A stretch of 64,000 nucleotides of DNA. Source: Aulostomus chinensis. Lineage: Eukaryota; Chordata; Actinopteri; Syngnathiformes; Aulostomidae. Below, piece after piece: positions 49,240 through 59,935 of this stretch. The first letter of the stretch is position 1. Each line of letters opens with the position of its first letter. The stretch lies in assembly GCA_037954235.1 (NCBI GenBank), contig JBBMOA010000012.1:2536501-2600500 (forward strand), given 5' to 3'. The translations under genes and the position numbers were made by a program. A model generated the notes under the pieces. It ran no database searches and was not told the origin of the DNA. It saw nothing but the letters and a program-made list of their open reading frames with translations.

Positions 49240-50210
49240 TCAGAATTTAATTGCATCCCCCATCAAATTTAAAGTGAGGGATTATTGGGATCTTGTCATC
49301 GCATTAGAACGTATTGGTTGTTTGTCAAGAGGAAATAGCATCAACCTCCAAATGCAGTGGTCTCCCATAATTGTTCAAGTGGCTGCTGTGGAGACAAATC
49401 TCGCCGACCACGCTTTTCTTAGGAAAAACAATGCTAAATCATCATTGAAGCACATGATTGTCACTATGACCCTGAATGTGAGCTACAATAAAAACTGTTG
49501 GCACTCGAGACTGGATATTTCCAAAGGCGTCAAATAAATTGTGAAAAAAATGCACACTCGTTTTATCATCTTTGAATCAGTCGCATTTCACGTATCTCTA
49601 AATCCATCAGTGTGTCTGAGAGTCATTATCTGCAACAGAATTAGGAAAAAGAAATCCTTTGTCATATCCCTTACAGCACTGATTTAGTACTCTCTGAATA
49701 CAGAGTGTATTATGTTCTCTATTTTTCTGGCATTATTGTGCAATTTAGGTCAACACAATGAGAGATTGGTTTCCGCAGGCACATTTGCCCTCAGCCACAG
49801 AAACACAATCCCAGAATGTCTGGCCTGGTGACAAGAGAGAGGTGGGGGGAAAAAATACACTGAGATATTGCATTCAGCTGAGATATTAACTCACTGTTTT
49901 TTAGCAATACAAAATTAAAAGATAATTCTGTTTGTTTTGGGGTTTTTTTTTTTAAACACGAGCCCCATTTGACAGTCTTTTGGGTCCAATCATTATTAAA
50001 GTATTATGCAACATTTCAAGGTTAAATAAAGCGTTTCATCATCGTGATTCCTCGATGAGCAGAGCAGGGCCTCTTCCAGTCCTCCACGGAGCTCTGCACG
50101 TCTGTTACTGCACCACCGAACTGGAGCTGACCGACTCCTTCTGGCTTGCAGTTCTGGTTCTAAGGTACGAGACACGAGTGTGAAACTCTAACGTTAGAGG
50201 CATCTTGAAA
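49240..50210. other. Non-coding stretch, no gene recognised
   Basis: AT-rich sequence with no recognised feature. Confidence 0.5.
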
Positions 50211-50221
50211 TACGGCGCGTG

Positions 50222-50505
50222 ATGTGCGCCTGTCACGGTGACCCCGACCTTGGATCACCAACATCTCCTCAGGTCGCGCTTGAATCCCCGTGGACATTTG
50301 TGGTAAACTACAAGAAATTCCCTCAAAGCGTTCTTTGGATATCGCATTAACAAGAATGCGACAGAGGTGGCATGTGAGGTGGCAGTCACAGTTAACTTGA
50401 CCTTTGACTCCAGAAATGTTTCCATGTCACTCTTGAGACCCAGTGGACATCTCAGCCACGTTTTAGGAAATTCTCCTGAGATGTGACAAAGATATCGGCT
50501 TAAAG
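50222..50505 (+). mobile_element. Dimeric teleost dispersed repeat
   Basis: The sequence around AAGAAATTCCCTCAAAGCGT and GATATCGCATTAACAAGAATG is typical of a very abundant fish repeat whose members read roughly 'deal with water', that is GACC(T)TTGA, GAGTCCAAGTGGACATTTGT, AAGAAATTCCCTCAAGGCGT, GAGATATCGC. Here two modules lie in tandem: 50247-50347 (TGAATCCCCGTGGACATTTG) and 50398-50505 (TTGAGACCCAGTGGACATCT). It has no coding function. I cannot name the family. Another copy begins at about 63890. Confidence 0.65.
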
Positions 50506-51700
50506 AAAAAGGGCAAGCGCGGCGCGGAAGCATTAAAGGATCCCAGCAGTGCCAGCAACCTCCTGAGCACTTCCAGGGAACGAGCCTGTGCTTCCGTCAA
50601 ATCAAACGACACAATTTGAAGGCAGCATTTGACGCTGACAATTCCCAAATTTGACCGTTACCAATTGCATATTCTTCATCACTCGTGGAATGACACCAAT
50701 TATTTGTCCCTCTTAGTTATCTCAACCCATAAAAGACACGGTGGTGGGTTTTAAAATACTTGTACTGTCATTTTTATTGCCCGTGAGACCTGAAGCTCAA
50801 TATCCCATTGGCTCGTGTTTTTGCCACATAATCACATTATACTGAGCGTTCAGCTCTGCTCTCTGCAGTGACGTAGACCGAGTGAGTGAAGGCAATGAAA
50901 TCCAGATATGGAAAAAGGGAGTGGGGTCCCTGGCATCATGTTTTACCTTTCCACGCTCGGTTGCACGGTACATGAGCATTTATCAGATTGAGATTACCAT
51001 CCATCCCCAACTGTTCCCTTTCACACTGGCCCCTGCATCCCCCCGACTATCAGCTTCGCTGCTGCCAACAATCCCATTCCTTTCTGTTCTTTCTCTTAAC
51101 TGGAAAGCAGAGAAGCAGTGTTGGCCTATTATCATCGCTCAATCGTTAAACCAGGTGAAAAGATTGTATCCAGAGCGTGTTTTAACATGTTGGTCAGATT
51201 TTGCCAGAACACGTGCTTTAAAGCTCTACTCCTCACAGTGAGTTACTGAGATTTGTCTTATCTCCTAATGATCAAGTCGTGCTGTCAAAACAATAAATCT
51301 TCCAGATTCTCCCTTTAGTATCTTTATTAGAAAAGCACTGTATAGATCTCATACATTACTAAGGATTGGCAAGTGTCCAGGTAGGTGACAACAGGATTGC
51401 ATTTATTATTTTTTGATGTAGTCTTTTTACTTTTTAACATGCACTGAGGCAGTTGAGTAGAGTGTTTTGTGGCAGAAATAATAAATTATAACATTTATTG
51501 GTATAGCAGAGCAGTAATAAAACTATAGGGTTCTCTGGAGCGTGCATACCTCGTCCAGCATGAAGTCAGCCAAACCCAATGCAAAAAAAGTTTCATTCCT
51601 CACCAAGTATGGTGAAATCCGTAAAGTTTTTGCAAACTCCTATTCATAAACAAACATTCATAACATAAATATGACCTCTTTGGCAGGGGAACAACAGGGC
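50506..51700. other. Non-coding stretch, no gene recognised
   Basis: A 119-codon frame at 50882-51241 has no domain or codon bias and is probably chance. AAAAGCACTGTATAGATCT at about 51332-51350 vaguely recalls a LINE tail but is not convincing. Confidence 0.45.
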
Positions 51701-51739
51701 GAAACAAGTTTCTGACATTTGGTTTTACTTTTCAAGACC

Positions 51740-52060
51740 AAGAGAGGACCGGACCCAAAGATGCACGCTTTCGTGATCAATGCTAAGGATCTGAGCTTCA
51801 TAGGAGTTTAAGAAAATGGGCTGACGTCCATAATTTTAATATCTCCAAGACCATTTAACAAATGGTTCAAGTCATCTCAAGCCTCTGAGGCTTTAATGGG
51901 AGATACAGCATAGCGATGGGAACCAATGTTATGCCTTTGTTTACTGTGACATAGTGGGAGCATGCATACACCAAATAAAATGGTCCCAATACTGGCCCCT
52001 GTGGGACACCACAGTTCATTTGATCGTGAGGGGGAAATACACTTGTTTCATCTTTCGCAA
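51740..52060 (-). mobile_element. LINE-associated teleost dispersed repeat, fragment
   Basis: AATAAAATGGTCCCAATACT followed by GGCCCCTGTGGGACACCACA (51976-52015) is a close match to a well-known fish dispersed sequence that lies antisense to L2-type LINEs. The upstream text (AGCATAGCGATGGGAACCAA) also fits. It appears to be the same family as the fragments at 4.7 and 28.7 kb. Confidence 0.55.
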
Positions 52061-52163
52061 TTAATGCCAGTTGAACCGTTTTTCCTTGCAGACAGCATGT
52101 TTGCAGGTTTTAGCAGGACTTTTGGTCACTGAAAACACGGCTATTAATAGTCAGTGATTGAAA

Positions 52164-52188
52164 CAGGTAGGTAGGCAGGTAGGTAAGT
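52164..52188 (+). repeat. Short GGTA-rich repeat
   Basis: About six imperfect copies of AGGT/AGGC tetranucleotides. Confidence 0.8.
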
Positions 52189-52329
52189 AACGAATGAGAC
52201 TTGAAACCTCCTTGTCAAGTGAAGGAGTTTTTCAGATGTAGAGTCTTTAAAGGCACTGTTTTGGGCTACTGTGGTGAACATTGACATTCCAAGTCTAATA
52301 TATGGTGGTTAGAATAAGAACGTGATTGG

Positions 52330-52640
52330 GGACGGCAAAATGTTGTAGGATTTCTTGCCCCCCAGGGACAGGAGGAGCTTGGATTGGGACATCTGATTAG
52401 GAGGCCCCCAGGATTCCTCTCCATAGCGTTATTTCAGGCATGTCCAACTGTAAGGGGACCTTGGGAAAGGCCCAGAACATACTAGAGGGATTATCCATGC
52501 GGTCTACGGGAACACTTTGGGATACTGCCAAGGAGGGAGGCAGCCATGGTGAGGAGTATCTGAGCTACCTTGCTCAACATGCAATACACTGCAACTCCGA
52601 CCCAGATAAGCCCCAGGAGAGGGAAACTGGCTCACATAAC
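52330..52640 (+). mobile_element. Rex3/RTE-like LINE 3' end
   Basis: The plus strand reads GGGACATCTGATTAGGAGGC, CCCCAGGATTCCTC and then TGTCCAACTGTAAGGGGACC, matching in order the C-terminal part of the Rex3-type ORF (WLGHLIRxPPGRLPGEVFRACP, then GRRPRGRPRTRWRDYV). In this copy WDIxLIRRPPG can still be made out. The following TGGGATACTGCCAAGGAGGG and ACTCCGACCCAGATAAGCCC correspond to the end of the ORF and the short 3' UTR (CCGACCxxGGATAAGC). Many indels mean the frame is lost. Confidence 0.68.
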
Positions 52641-53420
52641 AAGGATCGGGGATACCGAAGACCACAGTCAGAATATCAGTAGCCGTATTTACAGACCAAG
52701 CCTCTGCCATGGCAATGATATCATAATAATGTACATTTACTTTTATGTAGTTGTAACCATGATGTTTATAAACCCTCTTTAATACTGTAATTGTACGTCA
52801 ACCCATAGTCCTTGATTTCTGTTCTTTTTCTACCTTCCAAATGGCTTTTCTGAGGCCTTCAGATGAATTTGGTCAATAACAGAGCAAACAAAAATCAAAC
52901 TGAGACGTGGCGTATTCAAATGGTATTTGCAGTATTCTAGTATGGTATAGCCCAAGTCCTAGTTTTTGTAGCATTTTGCGAAACGTATGGCAGTTGATCT
53001 GCTCGAGGATGCAGCTCCAGCTTCCAGTGAGTGTTACGAATTTGTTTTACAGCTTTTGGTATCACTTGAAGAGGAAAACACTTCACATTTTACCAAAGTA
53101 GCAATTTGACAGAAACATTTCCACGGTAAATTTTAAAATGAAACTATTAGATATACGGTTCTTCAGTCTAGAGTCAGACACATGAAATCCCAGTTTCACC
53201 GACGTAGCACTTATGTTAACTTGGAGAATAAAATCTGATTTTAGTGGTGAATTAACTTGTTTAATGTTGTATTGTTTAATGTGTCAATAAATTTGCAGTC
53301 TTCAAGTTTAGTTCCAAAATGGTAAGGTAGAGAAAGTATCGTGCTTTAGGTTAAGGTTGTGAAACGTAGTGTAAACTGACTCCAACCGGATTTGAACACG
53401 TCCTCCAGTGTGCAAAGTTT
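52641..53420. other. Non-coding stretch, no gene recognised
   Basis: AT-rich sequence between two repeats. Nothing recognised. Confidence 0.5.
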
Positions 53421-53430
53421 AGAAATAAAA

Positions 53431-53790
53431 CCATCCATCTATCCATCCATTTTCTACTACTTATCAAGTCAAAGGTGGTGGGGGTGGAGTCTATCCCTGC
53501 AGCCTTCACCCTGGACGGGTCACCAGTCCATGGCAGGGCCAACACATAGAGACAGACAACCATTGGCTCTCCCAGCCACGCCTACGGTCAATTTAGAGTC
53601 TGGATTAACCTGGTCCCTCTTGATGTCTTTGGACTGTGGAGGAAGCTGGAGTACCAGAGAGAACCCAGCAGGAACAGGGAGAACATGGAGACTCACCCAG
53701 AAAGACCCCGTGCTGCAGCCGGGGCTCCACCCACAACCTTCTTGCTGGGGGCCACAGGGAGGACCACTGCTCCACCGGGCCGCCCAGTAA
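53431..53790 (+). mobile_element. CCATCC-headed teleost dispersed repeat
   Basis: Starts with CCATCCATCTATCCATCCA, then a sequence of the type found in vast numbers in fish genomes: CACCCTGGACGGGTCACCAG, AATTTAGAGTCTGGATTAACC, GTCTTTGGACTGTGGAGGAA, CAGGGAGAACATGGAGACTC, and a final CACTGCTCCACCGGGCCGCCC. The order of blocks agrees with the remembered family over its whole length, so this copy is close to complete. The overlapping frames of 132 and 133 codons on the two strands are translations of the repeat. Confidence 0.75.
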
Positions 53791-55105
53791 TAAAACCACT
53801 TACGGTTAAGAGAACCTGGTTGGGTAAGATTATTGTTAAGCACAGTGTTAAAGACAAGATTTGAACGGCCGTAAACACTAATTTCCCAGCCAGAATCTGT
53901 TGGTTCCACCCACCACCCCAAGCTGCTGTCTGCTCAGGACCTTTTTGTGTTTTAGCCACAGGAGCCACCGCCTACCTGGCAATGCTGAAGTAGCGAACAT
54001 CAATTTAAGTCTTGTTTTCTGCCATTTTCTTCTTAATTTGAACATTGCTAAGTAACCCATTTCCAAGCTGCCAAACACACATTATACACACATTACTTTG
54101 AGAAAGACATAACTGATCCCTGTCGAAGTGTTAAAAATTAGAAGACGCAGTAAAGCAAATTAATAAAAATCTCCTGTTTTATTTTTTTAAAATGCATTTA
54201 AGTTTGTAGAAAGGCCTTTAACCTTCAGATGCAACTGCACAGCTGGTTTACTCTCAGGTGTAGAATCTGACAGTTGTATTGATATGAATAACAAAGGATG
54301 TTGTTAAAAAGCACCATGCAGGCCCTGTGAGTACATTCAGGATTTTTTTGTCTTACTTTCAAATTAAATGCGGAGAATTTGGATCAGCCTTGTTAAAGTT
54401 TTACTGTGTGCATCACATCATCCAAAAACAACCCAGTAAAATCCAAGCAGATCCAGAGAAACAGGAAGGTTTTGGTTACTGAGGGAAGAGGAAAGAAGCA
54501 AGCCACCCCTCCCTTCATGTGCATTCTGAAATGACTGTTTATCAAAACTTGATCCCAACCAGAGGGACAACCAATCAGATTATTCATGAGGCAATCATTA
54601 GCATGTCATCCCCTCATGGTGCTATCATCACGGCTAATCAGATTAGCATCAATGTGACATTACCTCACAGTACCTGCGCATCATTGCACTTGATGAAATG
54701 CTCTGTGAACCTCCCAACACATGGAACATTTTACCATACAGACGCCCATAGCAAAGACACTGGAATATGCTTATAGTTAGCAGGCATGCAATATTAGCAG
54801 CACTATTACCTCATGCTGGCTTTCTCACACACACACATGCGTGTGCATATGCAAAAGATACAAACGAAATACAGAATAAATGATTTTTTTGACTTTTTCC
54901 TTTCATTATCTGTCTTTTTTTTCATTTTGTTGTTAGATCCAGGCCGATATTTGCAAAACATCTTCTCATAAGGTGTTGATTTAGCAGAAACTCAGAGCCA
55001 AACAACGGCGGTTTGGTCCTCATTTTAGGACGGCTTCACTTCCCGTCAAACAAGTGTTTCACAAAGTATTTCAGCCCGAAAATCAGCTCCTAAATATGTG
55101 AAGAG
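53791..55105. other. Non-coding stretch with one notable homeodomain-type site
   Basis: No gene recognised. 54540-54700 is repeat-free, rich in ATTA/TAAT sequences and contains the palindrome at 54633-54647. Confidence 0.5.
54633..54647. promoter_or_regulatory. Palindromic homeodomain dimer (P3-type) site
   Basis: GCTAATCAGATTAGC is a perfect palindrome of 7-bp arms around a central A. Its core TAATCAGATTA matches the P3 consensus TAATYNRATTA bound by dimers of K50 paired-class homeodomains such as Otx, Crx, Pitx or Goosecoid. Further ATTA sequences lie within 60 bp upstream. Regulatory function is inferred only from the motif. Confidence 0.4.
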
Positions 55106-55109
55106 TGCA

Positions 55110-55132
55110 GGGGGGGGGGGGGGGGGGGGGGG
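55110..55132 (+). repeat. Poly-G tract, 23 bases
   Basis: An uninterrupted run of 23 G. Its true length is doubtful because such runs are poorly sequenced. Confidence 0.95.
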
Positions 55133-55139
55133 CGAAGAG

Positions 55140-57430
55140 GACTCCTAAATCACAAAGAATCCAAACATGGCTGCTGCATCCGCCGCGTAATCATATCAAC
55201 ATTTCAGAAGGATTCAGTGACACTGAGCTTTTAAAAATGAATCTCAAGAAGGAAAAGCTGTATGCGTGTCCACTTTGCCTGTGTCTCTGGAGGGCGTCCA
55301 CCTCTTGTGTCATATCCACTAACTGTTTAGCGAGATACCGTCGTGTAAAAGGCTGCTGACAATTTGCTGAACATAAAGACGCGTACATATGAGTCCTTCT
55401 CCAGAGTATTTCTGTCATGACATCACTCACTGAGGCCCGTCCTTGTGGGACAGCCCCAGAGTACGCTTTCATAATCCAATGGCTACCATCGTTTTATGCT
55501 CACTAAAGGTGCATTTTTTCACACTGACATGCTCAGATTGTTATGATACAACAGATGTGATACTGGAGAAGAGAAATCAACCTGACTGGCAACGGTCCAC
55601 CTGGAGGAAACGGTCACTGCAGGGTATCCACAGGAGGTTAGCATTCATATGTAGCACGTTAGCACAGCTGAAGCCTGTCCGTATCATCAACTGGACTCTC
55701 AGGAGATTTCGGAGGGAGATTTCTCACAGACTATGACAAACATGATCTGATCCAGGTGAAGGCAGATGTTCACTTCTCCTCCCCATTATGTCGTTGGACC
55801 ATCATGAGACCAATCTCAGCCTGTCAGTGTGAAAAAAAATGTACTTTTAGTGAGCATATTATGACGGTTATCCAAATGGATGACATGATAGCAGCTCGGG
55901 GGCTGCAGGCAGCTCTGCTCTTGCTTTATGCTGGATCCATTTCAAACATGGTTATTTCCATCACTCACTAAGACTAAGAACGTTAGGAAAATAGACTCCA
56001 GGTTGAAAACAACCTGAAGTTGTCCTTTAAGGTTGTGCTTCATCCTTTTTGCTCGTGGAAGTTTCATACCCAGAGGTATCTCTGTGGCTGCCATGAAATG
56101 AGCTGTTTGAATTCTCTGAATGCTACAGCGAGGAGCTCCACCATTTTCTTTATTATTTCCTTTATAAAAGGACACATGGCACCATTGCCTCCAAAAAAAA
56201 AAGAGGAGATAATTCTCTTCCACAAGTCGTGCAGGGGAAGCCGTATTCAGAGCGCCAATCGTGCTCACGTCTGACATGTTAGATGTAACGGCTACTTTCA
56301 TCGCCAGTTTCTCTCCTTTCAGTTTCCACCAGGGTTGTCATGATCCTGTTCAATTGTACCTGTTAATTCTGTTCATTCCATTGTTCACGTGATCAAGTAC
56401 ATCCAAAGTAACGCGAAAAGTCACTGAGAATGTTGCCGTACGACCAAACATCTGCTCCTCAATATGTCTTGATTTGCAACGGTCCAGCATGAAAGGAGAG
56501 AAACTGGTTGAAGGTTTTCTTGTTATTTCATTTGGTGGAGAGGAACACATATAATCCCATTTTTCATGCATCTCGTAGGAGTGCAGCAGCCAACTTCTCC
56601 ACCGCTACTCAATCAATTTAAAAATCAAACCCACAGAAATGCGTCTGTTGGAGGAACTCTAAAAACACAACAAAGAAATTTGTCGAAGAAGGCTGCATTG
56701 TCTTGACTGATGAAGGCAGAGAGAACGAGCGAGTCAGCAATTCTTGTTTGTGGCTCATCACATCTTGTTGTGGCTGGCTGACATCGCAGCGCCCGAGGTG
56801 CTATGAGCCTGTCACGAGAGACATGCGATACCGCTCACATGTGTAACACAATCCGCACGGCACACAATCTGTGAGGCGCTGCGGCGAGAACACGCATCTG
56901 CAGCAGCATGTTTGCGACGAGGGAGAGAAAACCTGGCGCACTGACGGACGGATGCACATTTTTCTGCAGGTTAACAGGTCAAACCATTGCATAACACCCC
57001 TGCTAAACACATACGTGTCTTCACCTCCGAAGCTTTCACCTCAGCTTGAGGAAGTGGCTGCAAACTGTGAGAGTAAAACATGTTTGCATGTGTGAATAAT
57101 GTGAACATGGTGACGCGTTGGTAATAATGCGGTGAGTTTCTGGCTCAGTGTGAACGATACGGACAGTTTCAGGGTGTCGAGTGTATATGAGCCTTAAACA
57201 AATAGATGTAAGGACTAAATCAATACTTGATTGAAGGAAACTCAACATCTCAAGTAGCCTTCAACCTGTGCATTACAGGATAAGACAGTAAAAGTACAAA
57301 GTTGTGTACCACGTAGTTGGCCGAGATACAAAATTTTGCATGAAGCAGCAGATTAATGCTTCGCTGGTGCAAACATCACTAAATGTGTCTTTGACACATC
57401 ACATGGAAGACATAATAAAAATGGAAATCA
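55140..57430. other. Non-coding stretch, no gene recognised
   Basis: Overlapping frames of 60-119 codons on both strands, none with a recognisable domain. Confidence 0.5.
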
Positions 57431-57444
57431 AAATCAAAGTTTGT

Positions 57445-57735
57445 CCCATCAATCTCACTTCCTGTGTCCACCAGGCGGCGCTATGACTTAAACTCAGCAA
57501 GTGGACCTGATAGAGACTCATCAAAGATCTGACCGCATGTAGTCCAGCTGCCAGTTTCCTGTTCTTATATCATAAATATCGAATCAAGTCCCCTTGCCAC
57601 CAGGTGGCACTATGACGCACCTGCCCCGAAACTGAATGGGTTTTTCTTTGGTCGCCCTTTGAGGAAGTTTGGTGAGAACTGGCAGCGTCATTTTGGTTAA
57701 CTCTGCTAATAAACAGACAGACAAACAAACAACCA
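57445..57735 (+). mobile_element. Teleost dispersed repeat with two modules
   Basis: Two modules 128 bp apart each begin with a CACC(A)GG-type block and continue CTATGAC: CCACCAGGCGGCGCTATGAC from 57469 and CCACCAGGTGGCACTATGAC from 57597. The remainder (TTTGAGGAAGTTTGGTGAGA, then ACAGACAGACAAACAAAC) fits a common fish repeat whose copies carry CACTTCCTGTxGCCACCAGG and a GGCGCTATG block. No protein is encoded. The family name is not known to me. Confidence 0.6.
57597..57611 (+). promoter_or_regulatory. CTCF-like motif in dispersed repeat, full consensus match
   Basis: CCACCAGGTGGCACT agrees with the CTCF core CCASYAGRKGGCRSY at all 15 positions. The sister module at 57469-57483 (CCACCAGGCGGCGCT) differs at one position. 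Both point in the plus direction. Confidence 0.4.
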
Positions 57736-57739
57736 GTCC

Positions 57740-58780
57740 TGGCAGCGATTAGGAAAGAATAAATCTATACTTCCTTTAAAATACATAAATTATTCTCAAA
57801 GACGAGTTTGGTGCAGTGGGACTCCCGTGTGCTTCTCTAGACCACTTACCAAACACACTGTCAATACCTTGTAAAGTATTAAGACAAGGCCAGGGATTTA
57901 TGGATTAGAAGTCTGTATCTGGTTAAGCGTAGCGCGTCGAAACATCTGGACCGTATAAAAGAAAAAAAAACGTGTTGCTTCATTTGTTCGTTTTGCAGGG
58001 CTGGTTTAAGGTTTGCATCAAGAACAAATTCATGAATGTTTCTTGAGTAAACACACAGCAAGGAAAAACACAACCATATTTTGTGTCTTTGGAAGACACA
58101 GTTGTCATATTCCTAAAACCAGATGAGTTTTAAATTGAGTTTTTGGACTCGATTTTCCTCACTGAGGATATGGGAAATGACCACGGACTCCTATGGTTAA
58201 ATGGCGGCACTACACTAACGCCGTGGGGGGAGGAGGGGTCTACAAGTGTCCGGCCCAGTGGCGGTGGGCACGTGAACCCCCTGGTTCAATAACATCCCGT
58301 GATGGCGGCGGTTGCTGATGTTAAAATGTGTCTGTGGATGTATTTATTCATGTATTTATTTACACATCAGGAAATATTATATTCCAACAGTTAATTTCAT
58401 GTCAGGAAGTTGTTGTCCTCAATCTTTTGCTAAAAAAAAAAAATCTCGATTCTGTTCTAGGAAATGTTCAAAGAAGGCCTTGTTCACCGCATGGATTCAC
58501 CTGCTGTACACTGACATGAGCCGCGGTCACTGCAGCACCTGGCACCGCTGTCTCCGCCCCATCAAGTAACTTTCCTCAGTCTCTAACTGACCCAATATAT
58601 TCACTGCAAGGTAAATAATAGAAGACAGGTCTGTCCCCGCGTGTGCTGTCAATAATTGCAGGATTAAAGTTACATGGACTCTAAACTGGGACTTTGCCCA
58701 ATATTGAAGAGAAGCAAATATGTCACAACTCTAGTCGCCTATAAACTCAAGAGATTACATGTTGTGGTGACCTCGGGGCG
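57740..58780. other. Non-coding stretch, no gene recognised
   Basis: Nothing beyond short A runs is recognised. Confidence 0.5.
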
Positions 58781-58781
58781 A

Positions 58782-58820
<39 letters not shown>
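58782..58820. repeat. (CA)n microsatellite, about 19 units
   Basis: Perfect CA array preceded by CGGGGCGAC. Confidence 0.95.
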
Positions 58821-58822
<2 letters not shown>

Positions 58823-59660
58823 TTATCAATTATTCCTGGTATGATTACAAGGAGTTTGTCTACAACCAGACCAGGACCGGCGAGGTCATGTCGATATGGT
58901 TCACGTTTAGAAGCAACTCAGGTCGAGGTGTGTAACCTCCTGGCGGTCCAGACACAGATGTTCCACATGTTGACCTGAACCTCAATGGGTCCCATTGTTG
59001 GGGATTAAGTCGGAGCAAGTGTCCACACCAGGTCAAAGGTCACATCAGGCCAACGGCACCAGGTCGCACAAGTCTTGACCTCTTAATTGAGTGCAGTGTG
59101 ACACAACGCATGGGTCAGCAGTCACATGTTAAGAAAGCATGCCCACATGTTGGTGGAGACCCTCTTAACCTCTCGCCAGGACAGGGGCTAACTGAGGCTT
59201 CTGGGTAATTAGTGGACTCTTCTAATGAGGAAGGAATTAAAAAGAATTTCAGCTGCTTGGTCGTCTGTGACTTGCAGCAGAGTCCTGGTTTATATTGATG
59301 TTCATGGTTCTACTGATCAGTGGCAAGGGAAACAGGCTGCAGAAGCATCCTGGTACGGTGACGAAGTACTTGCAGGTGGTCGGAGAGTAATACAACATAC
59401 TTATACTTGAACAGAGGCCTCTTCAGTTGTGTCAAGTTGATACACGTTAATGTATCAAACCTTTGGAGTTTTTACATTTTTTTCTAAAATATGGTGCCAG
59501 TTTCTCAAGTAAAAAGAATCGTAGAATAATCTCTAAAACACAGCGACTCTGCTTCCTGCTTGTACGTAGGTGTGCTACAGCAGCTAAATGCTAGATCATT
59601 AGATGTAGAAATGGGACTGACTACAGCCTTTTGTCCTTCATTTGATGACCACTTCATTAA
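58821..59660. other. Non-coding stretch, no gene recognised
   Basis: No gene or repeat recognised. Confidence 0.5.
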
Positions 59661-59661
59661 G

Positions 59662-59935
59662 GAATGAGTTCTTAGGTACCTCAGGGTCCAGTTCTCCAGT
59701 GATGGGACTACGGAGCGTGGCAGTCGCAGCAGTTCTGAGTTTGCTTTGCTGCACTGTTGTGATGAAAACAGAGCTGAGCCAGAAGGCAAATCTGGACGCC
59801 TCCCTATGGAGGTGCTCCAGGTATGCCCAGCTGGGAAGAGGCCGCAGGGGCAGACCCTGGACCAGATGGAGGGACTGCATCTCCACGCCAGCCTGGGAAT
59901 GCAGCAACCGCACAGACGCAGTCGCCAGCCATGAG
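59662..59935 (+). mobile_element. Rex3/RTE-like LINE fragment with internal deletion
   Basis: The first part (59662-59791) matches the Rex3-type ORF region around xxFKYLGxxFSSDG and VVKKELSxKAKL: CAGGGTCCAGTTCTCCAGTG and GAGCTGAGCCAGAAGGCAAA are close to consensus. The next part (59792-59935) jumps to the C-terminal region: GACGCCTCCCTATGGAGGTG, AGAGGCCGCAGGGGCAGACC, and a CTGGGAATGC block. The sequence normally between them (several hundred bp) is missing, so the copy has an internal deletion. A 112-codon plus-strand frame crosses the junction. It includes GRRGRPWTRWRDC, recalling the family's GRPRTRWRDYV. The copy is non-functional. Confidence 0.78.

Noticed and set aside
53392..53921. Frames of 132 and 133 codons on opposite strands
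   Set aside because: Both are translations of a dispersed repeat.
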